Shown piece after piece: positions 1 to 5,729 of a stretch of 8,039 nt of DNA. How positions within the stretch are numbered: the stretch's first letter is position 1; every line of letters starts with the position of its first letter. The position numbers were made by a program, and so were the translations under genes. The stretch comes from JBEVMS01 sp040508515 (GTDB lineage Bacteria; Pseudomonadota; Gammaproteobacteria; Xanthomonadales; Rhodanobacteraceae), in NCBI GenBank assembly GCA_040508515.1, contig JBEVMS010000200.1:1-8039 (forward strand), in the 5' to 3' direction. The notes beneath the pieces are model-generated. The model did not search any database and was not told where the DNA came from. It worked only from the letters and a program-made list of their open reading frames with translations.

Positions 1-251
1 ACAACCTGCCAGGTCGCTTGCTGATCCGCTGGACCGAGCCCTTGCGCGTACATCGTGGCTACTGCGAAACCGTGTGCGTTGTAGTTCTCGCGCCAGGCCA
101 GCACCAGTGTTGCGGGATGCCCGCCGAGCGTGATGGTGTTGAAGCCGTTGTGCAGTGGAATCACTTGTGCATCGCGGTAGCTGGCGGCGTATGCCGGCAG
201 CCACGCCAATGCTGCCACCAAGCCCCATCCGCTCAGCCATGAACGTTGCAT
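1..251 (-). CDS. Exported small protein, C-terminus off the left edge; tentatively CarG-like
   Basis: This reading frame is open from an ATG at 251 to the window edge and gives 83 residues. The first 22 or so form a convincing Sec signal peptide: MQRSW, then a hydrophobic core (about residues 10-18), then an AYA cleavage signal before ASYRD, so the mature protein should be periplasmic or secreted. The mature part contains NGFNTITLGG and then WRENYNAHGF (residues 53-62). The latter resembles, from memory, the conserved motif of CarG-like proteins, a family named after a carbapenem intrinsic-resistance factor of Erwinia/Pectobacterium; members in other bacteria mostly have no known role. This assignment is tentative because most of the protein is missing. 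A second in-frame ATG at 281 would add ten residues with more positive charge; neither start has a strong ribosome site, and 251 was chosen for its compact signal peptide. It lies 220 bases downstream of rapA, behind a hairpin, so it is probably transcribed separately. Confidence 0.72.
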   Translation of the reverse strand, partial: MQRSWLSGWGLVAALAWLPAYAASYRDAQVIPLHNGFNTITLGGHPATLVLAWRENYNAHGFAVATMYAQGLGPADQQATWQV

Positions 252-471
252 ACGTCTGCCGTGGTCGACCGTGAAAGGCATCAGCTTGGCGCGCCGCCGT
301 GACTCTGCGGCGACACACGTATGGCGATGGACGGGCAAATGATGACGAGGACGGTAGCGGTTGGCTAGTAACAGATGGCCATGAGGCAACGGGTGGGCGG
401 AGCGATGTGCTTTTTTGGCGGACAGCATCATCCCGACATGTCGCGTGGTGCGGCATGTCGGGATACATCGC
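252..471. other. Intergenic gap between rapA and the exported-protein gene
   Basis: These 220 bases hold the hairpin at 430-464, a T6 run at 411-416 and a weak six-base inverted repeat (292-297 with 307-312, nine-base loop). I see no convincing promoter hexamers on the minus strand for the exported-protein gene and no small gene with a ribosome site. The open frames crossing it on the plus strand run into the end of rapA and are not credible. Confidence 0.6.
430..464 (-). terminator. Strong hairpin 7 bases after the rapA stop; candidate terminator or 3' stabiliser
   Basis: Arms 430-440 (ATCCCGACATG) and 454-464 (CATGTCGGGAT) are perfect 11-base complements. Inside them 441-444 and 450-453 add three G-C pairs and one G-U pair, leaving a five-base loop (GTGGT), so the stem is 15 pairs. 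On the rapA transcript it begins 7 bases after the TGA. It is not followed by a run of U: the minus strand has an A6 run about 13 bases further on. It is therefore not a canonical intrinsic terminator. It could stabilise the mRNA end, assist Rho-linked termination, or be a protein-binding palindrome or dispersed repeat. Confidence 0.45.
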
Positions 472-3312
472 TCAGCGCAGCGCCAGGAAATCCCCGCTGA
501 CCACGAAACGCACGGAATCCAGACGCAGTCGCGACAGCGGTAGTGCGGCCAGCAGTTCGGCGCGTTCGCCGGCCAGCGCGGCCAGCTCGCTTTCGCTGAT
601 CGAAGGATTGATCTTGCGCAGCGCCAACAGACGCGACAGTTCGCCGTCGAGCGTTTCGGTGGCCAGGGTCACCGCCTCGTCGATACATTGACGCGCGCGC
701 TCACCGATCAAAACTTCGGCCTTTTCCAGCATCGGCGGCACCAGCTTGGCGAGAAATTTGCGATAGCGCGCCACTTCGATGTTGCGGTCGCCAGCCTTGC
801 GCAGAGCGATCTCGCTGGGCGCGAACTCCTTGCGTTCGGACAGCTTGGTATCGACCGTGATGGTCAGCGGCATGGTCGGCAGAAAGCGTTCGGCGTCGAG
901 CTTGCGATCGGCCACGCATTCGAGCACGAACACCGCTTGCAGCAGTGCGGTGCGAGCTGGCAGCACATCGTCGACCATGAAGGCGGCATTGCCTTGCTCG
1001 CCGGACAAGGCCAGATCCAGCGCACCGGCGACCAGCGGATGATCCAGCCGCAGCAGCGGGAGTTCTTCGCGAGCCAGGGCGACGCGGCGCGCGAAGGTGA
1101 CCGAGATCGGGCCATCGGCGAAACCGGGCAGGGCGTCGGTGGAAAGGTATTGCGGGTCCAGCAGCAGCACGTCGGGCGAAAGTTCCTCGGCATGAATGCC
1201 GAATTGCTCCAGCAGGCGCTGGATAAAGCCGTCGCGGCCCGGGTCGTTGTCCTCGCGCGCGAAGGCCTGGGCCAGTTCGTCGGCGTGCAGATCGCGGCTG
1301 GCGGCCAGTTCCAGCAAATGATCGCGGCCGGCGCGAATCAGTTCGGCCAGTTCTTCGTGGGTGGCGTGAGTGTCAGCCAGCAGCGCGGCCAGTTCCTGAT
1401 CGACGCTATCGTCGCCGCGCGCATGCGCCTGCGCCAGCTGCGCCAGCGTTTCGCCGTAGCGGCGCAGCAGTTCGCGGCCGTCGGCCGGGCTGCGTCGGAA
1501 CGCATCCAGGCCCTCGTCGTACCAGCGCGCCAGCACGTGCTGGGCGCTGTCTTCCAGCGCGATGAGGTGGATGTTGATGTCGTGGGTCTGTCCGATGCGA
1601 TCGAGACGGCCGATGCGCTGTTCCAGCAGATCGGGGTCCAGCGGCAGATCCCACAGCACCAGCCGGTGGGCGAACTGGAAGTTGCGCCCTTCCGAGCCGA
1701 TCTCCGAGCACAGCAGCAAGCGCGCGCCATCGGGCTGGGCGAAGAACGCCGCGTTGCGGTCGCGCTGAACGATGCCGAGCCCTTCGTGGAAACGCGCCAC
1801 GCCGACGCCGCTCTTGGTGCGCAAGGCATCTTCCAGCGCTAGCACCTTGGCCTGGCTGCGGCAGATCAGCAGGAATTTGTCCTTGCTGTGTTTTTCCAGC
1901 AGCGCGACCAGCGCGTCCACGCGTGGATCGTCGCTGTAGTCCAGTTCGTGGCTGGAGGTGTGCGTCTGGATATCGCTGTGGAATTCGGCCAGCAGGGTCT
2001 GTCGCTGATCGCCGGCGAAGTCCATCGCATCGAGCAGATGAAACTCCGGCAGGCGCTGCGGAAACCCGCCGACACCGGCGCGGCGATTGCGGAACATCGC
2101 CCGGCCGGTGCCGTGGCGATCGATCAGCGCAGCCAGGATTTCGCGGGCGTTGTCCGGCGCAGCGGGATCGTCCAGACGTGTTTCCAGCGCGGCGTCGCCG
2201 GCAAGCTTGTGACGTAGCAAGGCCCGCTGACCATCGTCCAATGCCTCGCCGCTCAGCAGACGGTCGGCGATTTGCGAGAACGGGCGATAGTCGTCTGCCT
2301 CAGCCAGATAGCCGTCCAGATCGTGGTAACGCTGCGGATCGAGCAGGCGCAGGCGCGCGAAGTGGCCGGCGCGGCCCAACTGCTCGGGCGTGGCAGTCAG
2401 CAGGATCACCCCAGGCGTAGCCTGCGCCACGCGCTCGACCAACTGATAGCGCGGACTGGCTGAATCAGGCGTCCATTCCAGGTGGTGCGCCTCATCGACC
2501 ACCAGCAGATCCCAGGTGGCCTCCAGCAACTGTTGCGCGCGCTTGGGCGCGTGCTCCAGAAAGCCGAAGTCGGCGATCACCAGTTGCTCGTCCTCGAACG
2601 GGTTGCTGCCCGGTTCGGATTGTTCTAACGCCTCGCAGCGCTCTTCGTCGTAGATCGCAAAGCTCAGGTTGAAGCGGCGCAGCAGCTCGACGAACCACTG
2701 GTAGACCAGGGTTTCGGGCAGCAACACCAGCACGCGCTGGGCGCGGCCGGCGGCCAGCTGACGGGCGATGATCATGCCCGCCTCGATGGTCTTGCCCAGG
2801 CCCACTTCGTCGGCCAGCAGCACCCGTGGCGGACGCCGTGCGGCGGCGATGCCGGCCACGCGCAGCTGATGCGGCACCAGTCCGACCCGCGCCGCGCCCA
2901 GGCCCCAGGCCGGCGAGCGGCGGGCTTCGGCGCGACGACGCAAGCCTTCCAGGCGCAAGTCGAACTGCGCCACCGGATCGGTACGGCCGCCGATCAGACG
3001 GTCGTCGGCTTGGCTGACGGTCTGCTCGTCGTCCAGCTGGCCTTCGTGCAGTTCGCGTCCCTCGCCGCGGTAGACGAACAGGTCTTCCTTGATTTCCACC
3101 CGCTCGACCAGAAAAGCCACGCCTTTACCGGCGACGCGTTGACCGGCGCGGAACTCGGCGCGCATCAACGGCGCCGAGTCGACCGCATAGGGACGCAGCA
3201 CGCCGGCCTTGGCGAACAGCACCTGCACGCCGCGTCCTTCGACGCGCAGCACGGTGCCCAGGCCAAGCTCCGGCTCGGCGGTGGAGATCCAACGTTGACC
3301 AGGTACGAACAT
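472..3312 (-). CDS. rapA: RNA polymerase-associated SWI2/SNF2 ATPase RapA (HepA)
   Basis: RapA binds RNA polymerase and uses ATP-driven translocation to remodel stalled or post-termination complexes so that the polymerase is recycled; it acts in the cytoplasm. At 946 residues the protein is close to the 968 of E. coli RapA, and it is collinear with it from the start (GQRWIS...ELGLGTV against GQRWIS...ELGLGTV). Order of parts: an N-terminal Tudor-like region (about 1-105), helicase lobe 1 with Walker A ADEVGLGKT (K174), DEAH at 273-276 and TATPEQLG from 306, then lobe 2 with CSEIGSEGRNFQFA (535-548) and the arginine-finger motif EQRIGRLDRIGQ (564-575), and a RapA-specific C-terminal region ending in a hydrophobic strand (VRFVVSGDFLALR). 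All catalytic motifs are intact, so the enzyme should be active. The start MFVPGQRW matches the E. coli N-terminus; its ribosome site is weak. The gene stands alone, with a gap on each side. A 384-residue antisense frame inside it (688-1842, plus) is a shadow of its GC-rich codons. Confidence 0.97.
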   Translation of the reverse strand: MFVPGQRWISTAEPELGLGTVLRVEGRGVQVLFAKAGVLRPYAVDSAPLMRAEFRAGQRVAGKGVAFLVERVEIKEDLFVYRGEGRELHEGQLDDEQTVSQADDRLIGGRTDPVAQFDLRLEGLRRRAEARRSPAWGLGAARVGLVPHQLRVAGIAAARRPPRVLLADEVGLGKTIEAGMIIARQLAAGRAQRVLVLLPETLVYQWFVELLRRFNLSFAIYDEERCEALEQSEPGSNPFEDEQLVIADFGFLEHAPKRAQQLLEATWDLLVVDEAHHLEWTPDSASPRYQLVERVAQATPGVILLTATPEQLGRAGHFARLRLLDPQRYHDLDGYLAEADDYRPFSQIADRLLSGEALDDGQRALLRHKLAGDAALETRLDDPAAPDNAREILAALIDRHGTGRAMFRNRRAGVGGFPQRLPEFHLLDAMDFAGDQRQTLLAEFHSDIQTHTSSHELDYSDDPRVDALVALLEKHSKDKFLLICRSQAKVLALEDALRTKSGVGVARFHEGLGIVQRDRNAAFFAQPDGARLLLCSEIGSEGRNFQFAHRLVLWDLPLDPDLLEQRIGRLDRIGQTHDINIHLIALEDSAQHVLARWYDEGLDAFRRSPADGRELLRRYGETLAQLAQAHARGDDSVDQELAALLADTHATHEELAELIRAGRDHLLELAASRDLHADELAQAFAREDNDPGRDGFIQRLLEQFGIHAEELSPDVLLLDPQYLSTDALPGFADGPISVTFARRVALAREELPLLRLDHPLVAGALDLALSGEQGNAAFMVDDVLPARTALLQAVFVLECVADRKLDAERFLPTMPLTITVDTKLSERKEFAPSEIALRKAGDRNIEVARYRKFLAKLVPPMLEKAEVLIGERARQCIDEAVTLATETLDGELSRLLALRKINPSISESELAALAGERAELLAALPLSRLRLDSVRFVVSGDFLALR

Positions 3313-3342
3313 TGCGACTTCGACTAGGGTGTAAGGGCGGCA

Positions 3343-3372
3343 ATTATCCGCTTTGCGGCGGCGCTATGCCTA
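3343..3372 (-). promoter_or_regulatory. Candidate sigma-70 promoter of rapA
   Basis: On the minus strand, TAGGCA (3372-3367, four of six matches to the -35 consensus) is followed after 18 bases by GATAAT (3348-3343, five of six to the -10). Transcription would begin near 3336, giving a leader of roughly 24 bases before the rapA ATG at 3312. The position fits and the -10 is good, but the -35 is weak and this was judged by eye. Confidence 0.35.
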
Positions 3373-3453
3373 GTGCGCATTGCCGTGATCCCCGGAATCA
3401 GCGCCCGTGCCGCTGCACCGTGTGTCGGCAGGCGAGGCGCCACGGCGCGGATC

Positions 3454-3465
3454 GCCGATATCGGC
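3454..3465. repeat. Perfect 12-base palindrome GCCGATATCGGC just after the lysR stop
   Basis: The sequence equals its own reverse complement and begins one base after the lysR TGA (3469-3467). It has no loop, so it is a poor hairpin, and no U run follows, so it does not look like a terminator. It could be a protein-binding site or chance in GC-rich DNA. Confidence 0.3.
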
Positions 3466-3466
3466 C

Positions 3467-4369
3467 TCAGCGATGCCGGCGCGAGGTGGGCGCGGCAAAA
3501 CTCGCATGCAGAAAATCCACGAACGCATGCACGGCCAGCGAGCTTTGCCGATGCTGCGGATAAACCGCGTACACCGCGGTGGCGGGCGGACAGTAGTCGT
3601 CCAGCACGCTGACCAGCGCGCCGCTGTCCAGCGCCTGGGCAATGATGAAGGTGGGCAGGTGCGCCAGGCCCAGCCCGGCGATGGCCGCATCGCGTACCAG
3701 CTCGCCGTTGTTGGCACGCAGCCGCCCACCGACGCTGATCAACTGCCGCTTGCCCTGGTTGATGAAAGGCCACTCCACATGTTTGCCGTGGCCGTACAGC
3801 AGGCAGTCGTGGTTGCGCAGCTCGGCCGGCGTTGAGGGTGTGCCTCGCCGCGCCAGATAATCCGGGCTGGCGCAAACCAGCACGTCCATCGGCGCGATCG
3901 AACGCGCGATCAGCGTGGAATCGGCCAACTGACCGATGCGCACCGCCATGTCGTAGCCCTCGCCGATCAGGTCTACCGTGCGATCGCTCAGATCCATCTC
4001 GACGCTCACCTGCGGGTACGCCTGCATGAAGCGCGGCAGCAGCGGACCCAGGTGCAAGGTGCCGAAGGACATCGGCGCGGTGATCCGCAACACGCCACGT
4101 GGCGCGGCATTCTGCTGCGAGATTGCCTGTTCGGCGTCGTCGATCTGCTGGCTCAGCGCGCGCATGCGCTCGTAATAGGCCAAGCCCAGCTCGGTCGGGC
4201 GCAACTGGCGGGTGGTGCGGATCAGCAGGCGCACGCCCAGCCGTGCCTCCAGCGCCATCACTCGCTTGCTGATGAACTGCTTGGACAGGCCGAGCTTCTC
4301 CGCTGCCGCGGTGAAGCTTTGCGCCTCGATCGTGGCGACGAAAATGCGGATGTCTTCGAGTTGGCTCAT
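3467..4369 (-). CDS. LysR-type transcriptional regulator, CrgA-like clade
   Basis: A 300-residue LysR-type regulator of normal length. The N-terminal winged helix-turn-helix is clear: SFTAAAEKLGLSKQFISKRV (about 18-37) and then LEARLGVRLLIRTTRQLRPTELG (from about 40). Residues about 90-295 form the periplasmic-binding-protein-like effector domain, with the usual GVLRITAPMSFG opening and a GLGLAHLPTFI segment. The effector cannot be predicted. The overall style fits the large CrgA-like group of proteobacterial LysR proteins. The chosen start MSQLEDIRIF is the family's standard N-terminus; the ribosome site is weak. The gene is divergent from the pirin gene with 128 bases between the starts, the classic arrangement of a LysR regulator with its target. 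By family habit it probably represses itself and controls the pirin gene in response to a small molecule, but that is inference. Confidence 0.95.
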   Translation of the reverse strand: MSQLEDIRIFVATIEAQSFTAAAEKLGLSKQFISKRVMALEARLGVRLLIRTTRQLRPTELGLAYYERMRALSQQIDDAEQAISQQNAAPRGVLRITAPMSFGTLHLGPLLPRFMQAYPQVSVEMDLSDRTVDLIGEGYDMAVRIGQLADSTLIARSIAPMDVLVCASPDYLARRGTPSTPAELRNHDCLLYGHGKHVEWPFINQGKRQLISVGGRLRANNGELVRDAAIAGLGLAHLPTFIIAQALDSGALVSVLDDYCPPATAVYAVYPQHRQSSLAVHAFVDFLHASFAAPTSRRHR

Positions 4370-4497
4370 TGTCGCTTATGGGTTGACGATGTTACGGCTT
4401 TAAAGGGATTTTTCATTCTTTATGGCGACACTACCATGGGCTCCACGGTTGGCGGCAAACACCTGCGGCCATCGCACTTTCAACGAGGAGAGTTCCC
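4370..4497. promoter_or_regulatory. Divergent lysR/pirin control region with inverted repeats
   Basis: An AT-rich core (about 4398-4424) stands out from the GC-rich surroundings and should hold both promoters. Inverted repeats seen: TAAAG (4401-4405) with CTTTA (4418-4422), 12 bases apart; ATGG (4422-4425) with CCAT (4434-4437), 8 apart; and TGTCGC (4370-4375) with GCGACA (4425-4430), 49 apart. For lysR, a weak candidate promoter on the minus strand is ATGAAA, 17 bases, TAACAT (-10 at 4394-4389). For the pirin gene TTGACG (4383-4388) could be a -35, but no good -10 follows it. None of the repeats is a textbook T-N11-A LysR box, so the operator is not settled. Confidence 0.5.
4485..4490 (+). 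promoter_or_regulatory. Ribosome binding site of the pirin gene
   Basis: GAGGAG lies seven bases before the ATG at 4498. It is the best Shine-Dalgarno site in the window, fixes the pirin start and suggests strong translation. Confidence 0.8.
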
Positions 4498-5220
4498 ATG
4501 CTCGACATGATCAAGGCCCATGCCCGCGGCGTCGCCAATCACGGTTGGTTGTCCTCGCGCCACACGTTTTCCTTCGGCCACTACTACAACCCCAAGCAGA
4601 TCGGTTTTTCCGACCTGCGCGTGATCAACGACGACCGCGTGACCGCCGGTCAGGGTTTCGGTAAGCACCCGCACAACGATATGGAAATCATCTCCTACGT
4701 GCTGGAAGGCGCGCTGGAGCACAAGGACTCGATGGGCACCGGCTCGGTGATTCGTCCGGGCGATGTGCAGCTCATGAGCGCCGGGAACGGTGTGACGCAT
4801 AGCGAGTTCAATCACTCGCCCAACGAAGGCGTGCACTTTCTGCAGATCTGGATCGTGCCCGGGGTGACCGGCGTCGAGCCGCGTTATCTGCAACGTCACT
4901 TCGGGGCGCAGGACAAGCGCGGCAAGCTGCGGCTGATCCTCTCGCCGGATGGCAGCGACGATTCGTTGCAGATTCGACAGGATGCGCGGGTCTACGCGGG
5001 CCTATTCGATGGTGAGGAAAGCTCCACGTTGGAGCTTCCCGCCAACCGCTACGCCTACGTGCACGTGGCGCGCGGTGAGCTGTCGTTGAATGGCGAACCG
5101 CTGCGCGAAGGCGATGGTGTGCGCATCCGCGATCTGCGTCAGTTGCGCTTCGATCAAGGCAAGGACGCCGAAGTGCTGGTGTTCGATCTGCGCCCGCTGG
5201 AATTGCCGCAGATGCCGTAA
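4498..5220 (+). CDS. Pirin-family bicupin, YhhW-like (putative quercetin 2,3-dioxygenase)
   Basis: The 240-residue product is collinear with E. coli YhhW (231 residues) from its start: shared blocks include ANHGWL, HTFSF, LRVINDD, AGQGFG-HPH-DME and MSAG-G-HSE. The N-terminal cupin carries the complete metal set H57, H59, H101 and E103, the same positions used in YhhW, which has quercetinase activity in vitro. The C-terminal cupin (about 150-235) is less conserved and has no evident metal site, as usual for pirins. No signal peptide, so it is cytoplasmic. The true physiological substrate of bacterial pirins is mostly unknown; other members bind dehydrogenase subunits or act in redox sensing, so the quercetinase label is a family-level guess. 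A strong ribosome site precedes it and a terminator follows at 5234-5273, so it is a single-gene transcript, probably controlled by the divergent LysR protein. Confidence 0.94.
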   Translation: MLDMIKAHARGVANHGWLSSRHTFSFGHYYNPKQIGFSDLRVINDDRVTAGQGFGKHPHNDMEIISYVLEGALEHKDSMGTGSVIRPGDVQLMSAGNGVTHSEFNHSPNEGVHFLQIWIVPGVTGVEPRYLQRHFGAQDKRGKLRLILSPDGSDDSLQIRQDARVYAGLFDGEESSTLELPANRYAYVHVARGELSLNGEPLREGDGVRIRDLRQLRFDQGKDAEVLVFDLRPLELPQMP

Positions 5221-5233
5221 GGCTGATTCACCG

Positions 5234-5273
5234 AACGCTCCGTCGTGTCCAAACACACGCGGCGGAGCGTTTT
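5234..5273 (+). terminator. Intrinsic terminator of the pirin gene, overlapping the pilE stop codon
   Basis: AACGCTCCG (5234-5242) pairs perfectly with CGGAGCGTT (5263-5271). Inside, CGTGT pairs with ACACG across a small internal loop and a six-base apical loop. The plus strand continues with TTTT (5270-5273) and ATT, giving a short U tract 14 bases after the pirin stop. The pilE stop codon (5274-5272) lies in this tract, so the same hairpin sits at the very end of the converging pilus operon. On that strand only UU follows the stem, so termination there would be weaker. Confidence 0.75.
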
Positions 5274-5718
5274 ATTGCTGCCAGCAGGTATTGGTCTGCG
5301 CGTTGCCGCTGCTGTCCACGGCGCTGCGCACGTTGGCGCTGCTGATGCTGATCTGCGCGCAGGTCCTATCGCTGGCCTGGGGGCCGATTGGCGTGGCGGT
5401 CAGTGTGTAACCGGTGGCGGGGCTGCTGCCCTGCAAGGCCAGCGCGATCGTGTAGTAGCCGTTGGGCGAGGTGCTGGCCAGAACGCCGCAGCCGTTGCCA
5501 CCGCTCGATACGTTGCTGTAGTCGAAGCTCGCGGCGTAGCAGCGCTCCAGAATGCCCTGGTTCTGCGCCAGGGCGGCATAAGCGTCCGAGCGGCGTCCCT
5601 GTTGCACGTAGCGCAGATAACTGGGGATCGCGATGGCGGCCAGAATGGCAGCGATCGCCACCACCACCATCAATTCGATCAGGCTAAAGCCGCGCGGGCG
5701 ACGTGGGTGGTCAATCAT
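5272..5718 (-). CDS. pilE: Type IV (minor) pilin PilE
   Basis: A 148-residue type IVa pilin. The short basic leader MIDHPRRPRG ends at the prepilin peptidase site G10/F11; the mature protein starts FSLIELMVVVAIAAILAAIA with Glu5 in place, the hydrophobic alpha-1 helix that anchors subunits in the inner membrane and packs in the pilus core. The globular part holds cysteines at 60, 77, 120 and 145, enough for two disulfides; the last pair would close a C-terminal loop like the pilin D-region. The GFSLIE position sets the start at 5718: the frame stays open to 6585, but that upstream part is read out of frame through pilY1. The gene follows the pilY1 stop by 11 bases with only a weak ribosome site (AGCGAG), suggesting coupled translation. 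As last gene after pilY1 it matches pilE of the Pseudomonas and Xanthomonas minor-pilin operons, whose products prime pilus assembly. Confidence 0.93.
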   Translation of the reverse strand: MIDHPRRPRGFSLIELMVVVAIAAILAAIAIPSYLRYVQQGRRSDAYAALAQNQGILERCYAASFDYSNVSSGGNGCGVLASTSPNGYYTIALALQGSSPATGYTLTATPIGPQASDRTCAQISISSANVRSAVDSSGNAQTNTCWQQ

Positions 5719-5729
5719 CGTGTACTCGC

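Noticed and set aside
299..691. A 130-codon plus-strand frame across the rapA 3' end
   Set aside because: It is antisense to rapA for most of its length, Ser/Arg-rich and has no family resemblance or ribosome site.
688..1842. A 384-codon open frame on the plus strand, antisense to rapA, rich in Gln, Ala and Val
   Set aside because: It lies wholly inside the certain rapA gene, has low-complexity composition typical of the reverse reading of GC-rich codons, has no recognisable domain and no ribosome site. It is a shadow frame.
2869..3327. A 152-codon plus-strand frame antisense to the rapA N-terminus
   Set aside because: It is fully explained by the GC-rich reverse strand of rapA and has no domain or start signal.
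5002..5256. An 84-codon minus-strand frame antisense to the pirin gene
   Set aside because: It is overlapped by the well-supported pirin gene and its terminator, and is a shadow frame.
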